From assembly GCA_004282895.1 (NCBI GenBank), contig SHLQ01000009.1, positions 1 to 35,951 on the forward strand: a stretch of DNA of 35,951 bases, written 5' to 3'. Both the position numbers and the translations under genes were made by a program. The notes under the pieces were generated by a model, which saw nothing but the letters and a program-made list of their open reading frames with translations, was not told the DNA's origin and did not search any database. This document shows, piece after piece, positions 26,279-34,283 of this stretch; position 1 is the stretch's first letter; the number at the start of each line of letters is the position of its first letter. Source of the stretch: Acidimicrobiales bacterium. GTDB taxonomy: Bacteria > Actinomycetota > Acidimicrobiia > Acidimicrobiales > SHLQ01.

Positions 26279-26637
26279 ACCAGCAACGACTGTGCGGCGC
26301 GGCGGAGCTGCAATGCATTGAGCGGCTTTGTGAGCCACGCATCGGCATCGGACTCGCTGGCCAGAAACTCATCTGCCTCGCGGTCAAGCAGCAGCAGAAC
26401 TGGTGTTTCCGGCAGTCGTCCCGCTCGCGCCTCTTGCTTGATCAACAGCGACGTCGCAACGCCACCCATGTTGCCGATCTGCAAATCGAGCACGACAAGT
26501 TTCGGGTTCACGAGGTTCACCGCACCGGCGACGGCAGCACCCTCGCGAACCCGGTGCACGTTGTGTGTACCTCCGAGGGCAGCGGTGACCTCGTCGAACA
26601 ACCAGTCGGCATCGGTGGCTAGTAACACGTCTGACAC
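26275..26637 (-). CDS. Stand-alone response-regulator receiver domain
   Basis: A 120-residue receiver-fold protein with no output domain. Acidic residues D9 and D11 follow the first strand, the phospho-acceptor is D51 in LVVLDLQIGNMGG, and the conserved lysine is K104 in WLTKPLNALQL. The usual Thr/Ser after the fourth strand is not seen (LLLLDREAD at that place), so phosphorylation-driven switching may be altered. The start is GTG 26637, with a TAGCCT box 7 nt upstream and no Shine-Dalgarno. A hairpin covers its promoter and a STAS gene diverges from it. The pair could belong to a partner-switching or phosphorelay network, but no kinase is nearby. Confidence 0.83.
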
Positions 26638-26644
26638 ACGAGAG

Positions 26645-26650
26645 AGGCTA
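26645..26650 (-). promoter_or_regulatory. Putative leaderless -10 box of the receiver gene
   Basis: TAGCCT on the minus strand lies 7 nt before GTG 26637. It shares five bases with the left arm of the adjoining inverted repeat. Confidence 0.45.
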
Positions 26651-26671
26651 GCGGGTTCGACCCCGCTAACC
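26646..26671. repeat. Inverted repeat in the receiver/STAS divergent promoter region
   Basis: GGCTAGCGGG (26646-26655) pairs with CCCGCTAACC (26662-26671) around TTCGAC, with one mismatch in ten positions. It overlaps the predicted -10 of the receiver gene, so it is well placed for an operator. It resembles a tRNA T arm, but the loop length and surroundings do not fit a tRNA. Confidence 0.6.
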
Positions 26672-26736
26672 TGTTACGACCGTACCGAGCGGGACGTTGA
26701 ATTTCGGCGTTTCGGAGCGGTCGAATGAGGTGCAAC

Positions 26737-27078
26737 ATGCTTGAAATCAATGTCGAACCAGCCGAGAACTACCACATTTGCCGCCTCGTCGGTGAGGTTG
26801 ACGCCTATACCGTTTCGGAGTTTCGCGACGCCCTCGGCGGTATCGAGGACGTCTCGCGACTGATCATTGATCTCTCCGAAGTGCCTTTCATGGACTCCGC
26901 CGGCCTCGGTGCGTTGATCGGCGGAATCCGTCGGGTGCGCGAGTCTGATGGTGATGTCGGCGTGATCAGCACGACCGAAAGCCTCAACCGCCTGTTGCAC
27001 ACCACCGGCTTCGACCGCATCGTGCCCGTCTGTGACTCGATCGACGAAGTAATCAACGCCCTCGACGACGAAAACTAG
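26737..27078 (+). CDS. STAS-domain anti-sigma factor antagonist
   Basis: A 113-residue single STAS domain of the SpoIIAA/RsbV class. These proteins bind and sequester an anti-sigma kinase when unphosphorylated and are inactivated by phosphorylation on a serine. The switch serine is S54 in VPFMDSAGLGALIGG, preceded by LIIDLSE. ATG 26737 is preferred over the in-frame ATG 26725 because GAGGTG lies about 6 nt before it. No anti-sigma kinase or sigma factor gene is in the window. It converges on the ArsA-like gene; the 81-bp gap has only a weak GGGCC/GGCCC inverted repeat (27125-27149) that is not a convincing terminator. Confidence 0.92.
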   Translation: MLEINVEPAENYHICRLVGEVDAYTVSEFRDALGGIEDVSRLIIDLSEVPFMDSAGLGALIGGIRRVRESDGDVGVISTTESLNRLLHTTGFDRIVPVCDSIDEVINALDDEN

Positions 27079-27159
27079 CAATTACATGTCGACACTTCCG
27101 GTCGACATCCGCGGTTATCTACATGGGCCTGCGGCGCAGCCTCCGGCCCCCTGAGCGCT

Positions 27160-29115
27160 TCATAGCTGCTCGCTTAGGTCTTTGACCGCGGCGAGGGAGG
27201 CGACGGTGCCGGGGAGTTCGTCAAGTGTGAGGACTGTCGTGTCCTGTCGTCGGAACGTGGCGAGGCTGGCCTGTTCGTAGGCGTGGCGAATCCGTAGATG
27301 CTCGAGCATGGCATCGAGCGATTTCGTGCGTGACGACGGTGACGGGTCAGGTGTACATCGATTGGCAATGGTGAGGTCCGGCGACACGCCGGTCTCGAGA
27401 AGTTGTTCGACGAAGACCTCCGCGTTTTCGAGGGATGCCTCCGTGGGTGCCGTCACCACCACAAACGCCGTGTCGTCTGATCGCAACAACGCGTAGATGT
27501 CGTCGGCGCGCTGACGGAATCCAGCCTCCATACCTCCGAATGCCTTGAAGAAGGCGACGGCGTCGGCGACGACCTTTCCTCCGACGATGCTCACGAGTTG
27601 GGTCACGAGTCCGCCAAGGGCGCGGCTCACCACGTTCTTGCGACCGTCGTGCACCAGCAATCGGTAGATCCGATTGTCGAGCAGGCGTGCCAGCAGCGCG
27701 GGAGCGTCGAGGAACGCCAGCGCGTCCGCTGACGGTGGTGTGTCGACAACCACCAGGTCGAAGTCCTTCATTGCCAATTCGAACAACCGCTCGACCGCCA
27801 TGTACTCCGTCATCCCGGTCAGCGAGTTCGACAGCTGCGTCGACAAGGGAGAGGAGAGCAGGTGATCCGCCTTCTCCGTGGTCTCGGCATACCGGCGCAC
27901 GATGCGTTGAAAGGTGCTGGCGGTTTCGAGCATCGTGGCGTGGAAGCTTCCGCCACTCGGCGACTCGTAGACCAGTCGCAGGTCGTCGTCGAGCGCGTCG
28001 AGGCCGAGCGCATCCGCCAGTCGACGGGCCGGGTCGATGGTCACCAGCGCCACCTTTTTGCCCTCATCGGCCGCTCGGTGGGCGAGTGCCGCGCCGACGG
28101 TTGTCTTGCCCACTCCTCCGGTGCCGACGGTGATGACGATACGACGGCCAAGAACCGCGTCTCGCGCTTCGGCGGCGCCTGGCCCTGTGCCCTCGGGCTG
28201 GACCGACGCTGCATGTGCGTCCTCGGTGGTCGCTCCGCCGTGCAGGAGATCCACAACATGGGATGGGTGGACCACACCTCCCGCTCGTTCGGGCACGGCG
28301 ATGCGGGGAATCGGAAGCTCCTCGTCGAATCGCTGATGCGCTGCCATTAGCGCGGCGTGCCGGGTGGTCAGCACCTCCCCTTGCGGATGGTTGGCGGCGG
28401 CTTTCGGGGGTGGTTCGGCGGGGAACACGCGATTGACGACCACCCCCGCCAAGGCGACACCGGGGTCATCCTCGATGTCGAAGGCGGTCTCGATCGTCTC
28501 GTTGACCGGGGTCTCCTCCGGCAAGGTGACGAGAAGCACGGCGGTTCGGTCCGGATTGGTGATGAGGTCGATCGCCTGGGCGACCTGTGACGCGATCGGG
28601 CCCTCGGAGGCAACCTCGGCCAGCAAGCCTGGTGCCCGCAACAGTTCCCGGGCTCGCCCGGACGCTGGTCCGTCGACGATCACCCGATCGAATCGCCCGG
28701 TGTCGATGATGGCTCGCAACCGGCCAAGCATCAGGGCGTCCTGAATGCCTGGCACGGATGACGCAATCACGGCCAACGCTCCCGACGACTCGAGCCGATC
28801 GGCGATCAGACCCATACTGCGCCCGCTCAGCCAACCCGCAAGAAGCCGTTCCGGCGAGAACGATATCCACGAGAGCTTGTCGGAGAGCTTCACGATCCCC
28901 TCATTGTCCGGCCGACGGTCAGTCGACGGATCATCCACGAGCAGAGGTGGTAGATGTCGTTGGCCACCCAGCTCCACCACAAGTGTCGAATGACCGCGTT
29001 GTGCGGATACGGTTCCGAGCGCTGCGGTCACTACCGTCTTACCTACGCCACCCTTCCCCGCAATGATGAGGAGCGGAAATGGGTACTCGATCTCTTCGCC
29101 AATCACGTCATGCAC
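27160..29115 (-). CDS. Two-domain ArsA/GET3-like ATPase
   Basis: A P-loop ATPase of about 651 residues made of two tandem ArsA-like halves. The first has IIAGKGGVGKT near residue 19 and FDRVIVDGPASGRARELLRAP near 143. The second has VITVGTGGVGKTT near 328, LVTIDPARRLADALGL, then LVVVDTPPSADALAFLDAP. The second P-loop lacks the signature lysine found in the first. Mycobacteria encode the halves as two adjacent genes (Rv3679 and Rv3680) beside whiB4; here they are fused and a whiB gene lies 1.4 kb away. No ArsB, ArsR or arsenate reductase is present, so arsenite export is not implied. GTG 29115 has GGAG 5 nt upstream; GTG 29121 would add two residues. Its 5' end overlaps the divergent nfeD-like gene. 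Confidence 0.88.
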   Translation of the reverse strand: MHDVIGEEIEYPFPLLIIAGKGGVGKTVVTAALGTVSAQRGHSTLVVELGGQRHLPPLLVDDPSTDRRPDNEGIVKLSDKLSWISFSPERLLAGWLSGRSMGLIADRLESSGALAVIASSVPGIQDALMLGRLRAIIDTGRFDRVIVDGPASGRARELLRAPGLLAEVASEGPIASQVAQAIDLITNPDRTAVLLVTLPEETPVNETIETAFDIEDDPGVALAGVVVNRVFPAEPPPKAAANHPQGEVLTTRHAALMAAHQRFDEELPIPRIAVPERAGGVVHPSHVVDLLHGGATTEDAHAASVQPEGTGPGAAEARDAVLGRRIVITVGTGGVGKTTVGAALAHRAADEGKKVALVTIDPARRLADALGLDALDDDLRLVYESPSGGSFHATMLETASTFQRIVRRYAETTEKADHLLSSPLSTQLSNSLTGMTEYMAVERLFELAMKDFDLVVVDTPPSADALAFLDAPALLARLLDNRIYRLLVHDGRKNVVSRALGGLVTQLVSIVGGKVVADAVAFFKAFGGMEAGFRQRADDIYALLRSDDTAFVVVTAPTEASLENAEVFVEQLLETGVSPDLTIANRCTPDPSPSSRTKSLDAMLEHLRIRHAYEQASLATFRRQDTTVLTLDELPGTVASLAAVKDLSEQL

Positions 29116-30377
29116 TGGCACTCCGTCGCGTCCTGTTGGTGATCGTGGCCGTTCTCATCGGCTTCATTGTGGCGGCGAATTCGGCCGGTGCGCAGGACCC
29201 AACGGGCACCGTGGACGTGATCGAGGCGAACGGGTTGATCGATCCCGTGCTGGCCGACTTCATCGAACGCAGCATGGATGAGGCCGAAGCCAGCGGCGCA
29301 CTTGCGATCGTCCTGCAGATGGAAAGCGACGGAGCGGCCATAGACGATGCCCGGCTTGACGAGCTCGTCGAACGCATCGAATCGTCGCCGATCCCAGTTT
29401 CGGTGTGGCTGGGTCCAGCCGGCAATGGTCGGGCGAACAACCGTGCATCGAGGCTTGCGCTCGCCAGTGAACGGATTGGTATCTCACCTGGCTCCGAGCT
29501 CGAGCTCGGAAGCGGCGCCCGCATTGGATACGACGAGCTCATTGCCGGAAATGTACCTGCGGATTTCTCGATCGAGGTGCAGGATGCGCCCGCACTCCTG
29601 AATCACCTGCTCGAGCTTCCGGAGTTCGAGTTCGAGATTTACCAGCCGGGCGACATATTGCCGAACGGCGCAACGGTGGGGGACGAGCCGACCCGGTTGC
29701 CGATCACGCGGACCCGTTTCATCACCCTTCCGCTGATCGATCAACAGTTCCACACCTTTGCCTCGCCAGCGGTGGCCTACCTGCTGTTCGTGATCGGTCT
29801 CGGCCTGCTTGTGTTCGAGCTGTACACGGCGGGAGTTGGTGTGGCCGGAATGGTTGGGGCGGGAACATTCCTCGCCGGGTCCTACGGACTGGCAGTACTG
29901 GACGCTCGGCCCATCGCCGTGGCTCTGCTTGTTGCCGCGTTCATCGCGTTTGCCGTCGACGTGCAGTCCGGCATCCAACAGTTCTGGTCGGCGATCGGGT
30001 CGCTCTTTCTCATCGTTGGGTCGCTCATTCTTTTTCGCGAGCACTCCATCGGATGGCTCCCGCTCTCGGTCGGGATCGTCGGTGTTCTGCTGGCAATGCT
30101 CGGCGGCATGCCCGCGATGGTCCGCACTCGTTTCTCCACACCGACGATTGGGCGGGAGTGGATGATCGGGTCCGCAGGCGACGTGGTCGAGGCGATCGAC
30201 CCGGAAGGTGTCATCTCTATCGACGGCGCGCCATGGCGCGCTCGAACGAACCGAGCGACGCCGATCGAGGCGGGCGAACGTGCCCGAGTGGTCGAAGTGG
30301 ATGGCCTGCTTCTCGAGGTTGAGCCTGAAGAAGGGGCGGCGATCGACTACCGAGAGCGCCGAAAGTCCACGTCTTGA
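29079..30377 (+). CDS. NfeD-family membrane protein with truncated ClpP-like region
   Basis: A 432-residue membrane protein. A signal peptide or anchor (about residues 15-38, ending in SAGAQ) is followed by a region resembling the membrane-bound serine protease half of NfeD proteins: VDVIEANGLIDPVLADFIERS, then ALAIVLQMESDGA and IPVSVWLGPAGNG. About four membrane segments span 225-345 (YLLFVIGLGLLVFELYTAGVG), and a C-terminal OB-fold NfeD domain follows (MIGSAGDVVEAIDPEGVISI, then GERARVVEVDGLLLEVEP). The family acts with stomatin-like proteins in membrane quality control; no stomatin gene is in the window. The protease-like segment is shorter than in full-length family members, and the catalytic Ser/Lys pair is not evident. 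GAGGAG lies 6 nt before the ATG, fixing the start inside the divergent ArsA-like gene. Confidence 0.88.
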   Translation: MGTRSLRQSRHALALRRVLLVIVAVLIGFIVAANSAGAQDPTGTVDVIEANGLIDPVLADFIERSMDEAEASGALAIVLQMESDGAAIDDARLDELVERIESSPIPVSVWLGPAGNGRANNRASRLALASERIGISPGSELELGSGARIGYDELIAGNVPADFSIEVQDAPALLNHLLELPEFEFEIYQPGDILPNGATVGDEPTRLPITRTRFITLPLIDQQFHTFASPAVAYLLFVIGLGLLVFELYTAGVGVAGMVGAGTFLAGSYGLAVLDARPIAVALLVAAFIAFAVDVQSGIQQFWSAIGSLFLIVGSLILFREHSIGWLPLSVGIVGVLLAMLGGMPAMVRTRFSTPTIGREWMIGSAGDVVEAIDPEGVISIDGAPWRARTNRATPIEAGERARVVEVDGLLLEVEPEEGAAIDYRERRKSTS

Positions 30378-30470
30378 TACGCAGCGCGGTCATCTGCGCG
30401 CACAATCAAGATTGCTACTTGTCAATATTTCTCCAGCGCGCCTAGGTTCGCCCGCAAGGGAGGATTATCA

Positions 30471-30725
30471 GTGGCGGCACAGGAAAACATTGAGAACTGG
30501 CAGGACAGAAGTGCGTGCAGGGGTCCACTCGGCGCGGTCTTCTTTCCCCCGCCACAAACCGAGCGCAAACGAGAGAAGCTGGCGCGTGAGGCGAGGGCGA
30601 AGCAAATCTGCTTCGACTGCCCCGTGTTGTCCGAGTGTCGCAGCTATGCGCTGGCCATCCGAGAACCACATGGTGTCTGGGGCGGATTGTCCGAGACCGA
30701 ACGCCGAGTGATGCTCGCCAGCTAG
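30471..30725 (+). CDS. WhiB-family Fe-S transcription factor
   Basis: An 84-residue redox-responsive regulator found essentially only in actinobacteria and their phages. The four cluster ligands are Cys16 (DRSACRG), Cys47 and Cys50 (QICFDCPV) and Cys56 (SECRSYA), and the GVWGG turn at 68-72 is followed by a short tail ([12 protein letters not shown]). Only a few basic residues follow the turn, so DNA contact may depend on a sigma-factor partner. The start is GTG 30471 with GGGAGG about 7 nt upstream. Proximity to an ArsA-like ATPase recalls mycobacterial whiB4, but the subclass cannot be fixed. The stop overlaps the convergent selB stop by 4 bp. Confidence 0.96.
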   Translation: MAAQENIENWQDRSACRGPLGAVFFPPPQTERKREKLAREARAKQICFDCPVLSECRSYALAIREPHGVWGGLSETERRVMLAS

Positions 30726-32443
30726 TTCGCTGGCAATCGAGCACCCGCGATACGCAGGTTGTCTCGGCGTCGGGTCATTCCCGTTGCGTCCAGTCGGGCG
30801 AGCAGGGGCATGGCGTGTTTGCGCGTGTTGCCCATCCGCTCCCGCACCTCGGAAACGGTGACTCCCTCCGGCTGCTCACGCAACATCGTGGCCAGCAGCT
30901 GTGCGGCATCGTCGAGCACCTCGGGAGCGAAGTAGATGCCGTCCTCGACGATGAGTTCTCCGCGTCGGACGAGCTCACGTAGTTCGGCGCGGTCGACGTC
31001 GCCCGGGTCAGGTGGCGCAAACTTGGCCTCGCGCACGGCGGCAACGAATGGGTGTTCGGCCAGAGCATCCTCCGCATCAGCAATGCGAGCTCGTCCCCCC
31101 TCCACGGCAACCTCATGCAACAGGTCGAGGGTCGCTCGCTCCTGATCGGCGAGCATCGCGGTGTCGAGTCCCAGCGCACCGGCGTCCTCCACCCGATGCC
31201 GCAGGGTCTGAATCGCCTCCTGCAGTGCTTCAGGCGCCACGACCCAATCACCGACGTCCGGCTCCCGCTGTTCGCCGGTCAACAACACCAGATCATCGAC
31301 GAGAACCCAGCCCCGTTCCGCGACGACTCGATCGACGGAACGATCGGGGTCGGCCTCGCTGGCTCGGAGTTGTGGATCAACGTCCAGAACCTCGCCGCCC
31401 CCGATCGTCTCCGCTCGGCCGGATTCGCGCAGAACAAATCGGTCGCCGGGAAGGAGCGGCATCGCGGTTGGCAGGTGCACCCGAATCTTCCCCGTGGTGC
31501 CCGGCGCGATCGCATGAGGCCCCAGAATCCGAATCCGAACGGCGTGCTCGCCAGCACCCAGATACAACACGTGGGCACCTCGTCTCGACACCTCATGATC
31601 GAGGCTCTCAAGAACGGACAGCGACGCATCGAACACGCGGGTGAGGTGCCATTCGCCCGACCGGATCAGAACATCGCCTCGGGAGACCTCGTCGTGGCTG
31701 ACACCGTTCAGGTTGATGGCCGTTCTGTTGCCCGGCCCGACCTTTGTGCGTTGTGCGTGCAGGCTCTGTAGCGCTCGCACCCGCACGGTCTTGTGCTGAG
31801 GGATGAGCTCAAGCTCGTCCTCCACGCGAATTCGCCCGCCGGTCAGCGTGCCGGTGACAACGGTCCCGGATCCTTTGGCCGAGAACGCCCGGTCGACCCA
31901 TAGCCGGGGCGTGCCGCGGTCGACCGCATCGGGAGCGGTCGCCAACATGTCGTCCAACGCGGCCCGAAGCTCGTCGAGACCGGTGCCATCGATGGAGTCG
32001 ACGCCGATCACCGGTGCGTCTTCGAGAAACGTTCCTTCGACCCGATCGGCGACGTCCATACGGGCCAGCTCGACAAGGTCGGCGTCTGCCAACCCAATCT
32101 TTGTCAGCGCCACCACACCATGGCGTACACCCAGAAGCTCCAGGATTCTCAGATGTTCCTCGGTCTGGGGTTTCCAGCCTTCGCCACTGTCGACGATGAA
32201 CAGGCACGCGTCGACCGCGCCGACGCCCGCCAGCATGTTCTTCAGGAACTTCACATGCCCCGGAACGTCGATCAACGACAGGACCTTGCCGGACGGCAGT
32301 TGGGTCGACGCGAATCCCAGATCGATGGTCAGGCCGCGCGCTTTCTCCTCGGCAAAGCGATCAGGGTCAACCCCGGTGAGCGCGCGAACAAGCGTGGACT
32401 TCCCATGATCGACATGGCCTGCGGTCGAGACGACGTGACTCAT
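30722..32443 (-). CDS. selB: Selenocysteine-specific elongation factor
   Basis: A GTPase that carries Sec-tRNA(Sec) to the ribosome at UGA codons marked by a SECIS hairpin. The 573 residues start with an EF-Tu-like G domain: [17 protein letters not shown] near residue 8, the switch region [24 protein letters not shown] near 59, and a TKIG guanine motif in place of NKxD. Domains 2 and 3 follow, then winged-helix repeats that bind the SECIS RNA, ending in [22 protein letters not shown]. The ATG overlaps the selA stop (ATGA), implying coupled translation. Neither selC (tRNA-Sec) nor selD is in the window. Confidence 0.96.
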   Translation of the reverse strand: MSHVVSTAGHVDHGKSTLVRALTGVDPDRFAEEKARGLTIDLGFASTQLPSGKVLSLIDVPGHVKFLKNMLAGVGAVDACLFIVDSGEGWKPQTEEHLRILELLGVRHGVVALTKIGLADADLVELARMDVADRVEGTFLEDAPVIGVDSIDGTGLDELRAALDDMLATAPDAVDRGTPRLWVDRAFSAKGSGTVVTGTLTGGRIRVEDELELIPQHKTVRVRALQSLHAQRTKVGPGNRTAINLNGVSHDEVSRGDVLIRSGEWHLTRVFDASLSVLESLDHEVSRRGAHVLYLGAGEHAVRIRILGPHAIAPGTTGKIRVHLPTAMPLLPGDRFVLRESGRAETIGGGEVLDVDPQLRASEADPDRSVDRVVAERGWVLVDDLVLLTGEQREPDVGDWVVAPEALQEAIQTLRHRVEDAGALGLDTAMLADQERATLDLLHEVAVEGGRARIADAEDALAEHPFVAAVREAKFAPPDPGDVDRAELRELVRRGELIVEDGIYFAPEVLDDAAQLLATMLREQPEGVTVSEVRERMGNTRKHAMPLLARLDATGMTRRRDNLRIAGARLPAN

Positions 32444-33702
32444 GTGAGCGCGCGGATCGCCTCGCCCAGAGCGTCATCGTCGGCCGGGTCGACGGTGCGT
32501 AGATCGCAGATTGTGGTGTCATCCTCAACCCTCGCCATGATCGCCGTGGGCGCGGACCGCAGCGCCGCGCGGTGATCTCCTGGCAGCGCAATACCAACGG
32601 AGGGAATCTCCACCGTGGGCAGCGTGCCACCACCGGGGACGGCGTTGGTGTCCACGACCGAGCCGACGCCAAGGGCGTTCGCCCGGGTGCGAAGCGATTC
32701 TGTCGGCTGGGTGGCAATGCGCCAAAAGGGAATCGATTGCCCATCCCGGCGCAGGTAGGCCAGCGCCAGGTCTTGGAGCGCTTCGAGCACAAGCCCGCCG
32801 GGACGCAGGGCGCGAGCGAGAGGATGGGCGGCGCAGCGGCCAACGAGCTCCGCGTCGCCGGCGATGACGCCGGCCTGGGGTCCGCCGAGCAACTTGTCGC
32901 CGGAGAACGCAACGAGGGATGCGCCTGCCTCGAGCGTCTGTTTCGCTGCGGGTTCCTCGGCCAGCCACGTCGGAGGCCCGTCGGTGAGCCATGGGCACGC
33001 CGCGTCGAGCAGGCCTGAGCCGATGTCGGAGACGAGCGGTACGCCGAGGTCCGCAAGTTCGGCGGTTGTTGGCATCTCGGTGAACCCGGTGATGCGGTAA
33101 TTGGACTGGTGAATCTGCATCACCATCGCCACGTCGGTCGCCGGATCCGCGATGCGCCGTTCATAGTCGGATCGGCGGGTGCGGTTGGTGGTGCCAACCT
33201 CGATCAGACGTGCGCCGGACTGCTCCATGACGTCGGGCACCCGAAAGCCACCACCGATCTCGACCAACTCGCCTCGACTCACCGCAACACCTTTGTCCCC
33301 GGCGAGCGCAGCCAGAATCAACATCACCGCCGAGGCGCAATTGTTGACGACGATCGCCGACTCCGCCCCGCACAACTTCGCCAACAGCATCGGCGCCTGA
33401 GACTGTCGCGACCCTCGCTGGCCGGTCTGCAGGTCAAGTTCCAGATTGCGGTAGCCGAAGGGCTGCTCGACCCCGACCGGGGCTCGACCGAGGTTTGTGT
33501 GAAGCAGTGTGCCGGTCGCGTTGATGACCCGCTGCAACATCGAGCGCTTGGCAGCATCCGCTCTGGCGGCAGCAGATTCCGGATCTCCGGCAGCGATTGC
33601 CTCCCGCGCAATATCGACAAGGAGTGGATGCGGAAGACCCGTGTCGACGAGCGATCGCGCAAGGGTGTCCACCGATGGGGGGCGATTCGTCGAATCCGTC
33701 AC
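32440..33702 (-). CDS. selA: L-seryl-tRNA(Sec) selenium transferase
   Basis: A PLP enzyme that converts Ser-tRNA(Sec) to Sec-tRNA(Sec) using selenophosphate. The protein is about 420 residues, shorter than the E. coli enzyme by some 40. After an N-terminal helical part come VINATGTLLHTNLGRAP near 73, AIVVNNCASAVMLILAAL, ELVEIGGGFRVPDVM, EVGTTNRTR, SDIGSGLLD, and FSGDKLLGGPQAG with the PLP lysine near 269. The frame is open to 33918, but GTG 33702 gives the expected N terminus and the part upstream is antisense to fxsA. It is first in a selA-selB operon and diverges from fxsA across 39 bp. Confidence 0.95.
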   Translation of the reverse strand: MTDSTNRPPSVDTLARSLVDTGLPHPLLVDIAREAIAAGDPESAAARADAAKRSMLQRVINATGTLLHTNLGRAPVGVEQPFGYRNLELDLQTGQRGSRQSQAPMLLAKLCGAESAIVVNNCASAVMLILAALAGDKGVAVSRGELVEIGGGFRVPDVMEQSGARLIEVGTTNRTRRSDYERRIADPATDVAMVMQIHQSNYRITGFTEMPTTAELADLGVPLVSDIGSGLLDAACPWLTDGPPTWLAEEPAAKQTLEAGASLVAFSGDKLLGGPQAGVIAGDAELVGRCAAHPLARALRPGGLVLEALQDLALAYLRRDGQSIPFWRIATQPTESLRTRANALGVGSVVDTNAVPGGGTLPTVEIPSVGIALPGDHRAALRSAPTAIMARVEDDTTICDLRTVDPADDDALGEAIRALT

Positions 33703-33728
33703 GATGACAAGCCTGCCAGTTTCACCCG

Positions 33729-33734
33729 TACGAT
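33729..33734 (+). promoter_or_regulatory. Putative leaderless -10 box of fxsA
   Basis: TACGAT lies 7 nt before GTG 33742 and supports that start over ATG 33733, which overlaps the box itself. No -35 is recognisable. Confidence 0.45.
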
Positions 33735-33741
33735 GACACTC

Positions 33742-34272
33742 GTGGGACGGTATCTCTTCATCGCATTCATCGTGGTTCCGGTTATTGAGTTGTGGATCGT
33801 GTTCCAGTTCGCCGGGTCGATCGGCTGGGGGCCGACCCTCTTCTTGGTCATTGGCGTCAGCATGGCCGGCGCATGGCTGGTCAAGCGCGAAGGCCTCGGG
33901 GTCATCCGACGAGTACAAACCGCGTTGACCGGCGGCAAGATTCCCACCGAGGAACTGGCCGATGGCGCAATGATCTTCTTCGCCTCCGCGCTCATGCTCA
34001 CTCCTGGGTTCATCACCGACGCTGTCGGCCTCGCGCTGTTGATCCCACCGATTCGGGCCGTGCTGCGTCCGCCGGTGATCTCCTTCTTCAAGAAGCGTGT
34101 CGAGGTCCGTACGTCCTCACTTGGCGGCGGAAGTGTCTTCGGTGCCAGCGGAGGGTTCGGCGGATTCGGCCGACGTACTCCCGGGTTCGGCCGCGACATC
34201 TACGACGTGCGCAGTACCGCCGACGCGGACCTCACGGACATCACCGACGACGATCCGCCCGAGCTGCACTAG
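33742..34272 (+). CDS. fxsA: FxsA-family membrane protein
   Basis: A cytoplasmic membrane protein of the FxsA family, whose E. coli member relieves phage T7 exclusion by the F plasmid; its normal role is unknown. The 176 residues show three or four membrane segments: LFIAFIVVPVIELWIVFQFAG with the family's acidic residue after a proline, LFLVIGVSMAGAWLVKREGL, and MIFFASALMLTPGFITDAVG with the LTPGFITD signature. A cytoplasmic tail rich in Gly, Phe and Arg and ending in Asp/Glu follows. GTG 33742 fits a leaderless start; ATG 33733 would add three residues. It ends 11 bp before the convergent mrp gene, where GACGCG/CGCGTC forms only a tiny inverted repeat. Confidence 0.9.
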   Translation: MGRYLFIAFIVVPVIELWIVFQFAGSIGWGPTLFLVIGVSMAGAWLVKREGLGVIRRVQTALTGGKIPTEELADGAMIFFASALMLTPGFITDAVGLALLIPPIRAVLRPPVISFFKKRVEVRTSSLGGGSVFGASGGFGGFGRRTPGFGRDIYDVRSTADADLTDITDDDPPELH

Positions 34273-34283
34273 ACGCGGTCGCG

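Noticed and set aside
26646-26671. tRNA T-arm or attachment-site remnant
   Set aside because: GCGGGTTCGACC resembles a T arm, but the loop closes with 6 nt and no acceptor, D or anticodon arms flank it on either strand. It is reported as an inverted repeat only.
27125-27149. Bidirectional terminator between the STAS and ArsA-like genes
   Set aside because: The GGGCC/GGCCC arms are short and 15 nt apart, with no T run on either side; not strong enough to annotate.
27160-29115. Arsenite-pump ATPase (ArsA proper)
   Set aside because: The domain layout is ArsA-like, but no arsenic-resistance genes are nearby and the closest known context is the mycobacterial whiB-linked pair, so a pump role is not assigned.
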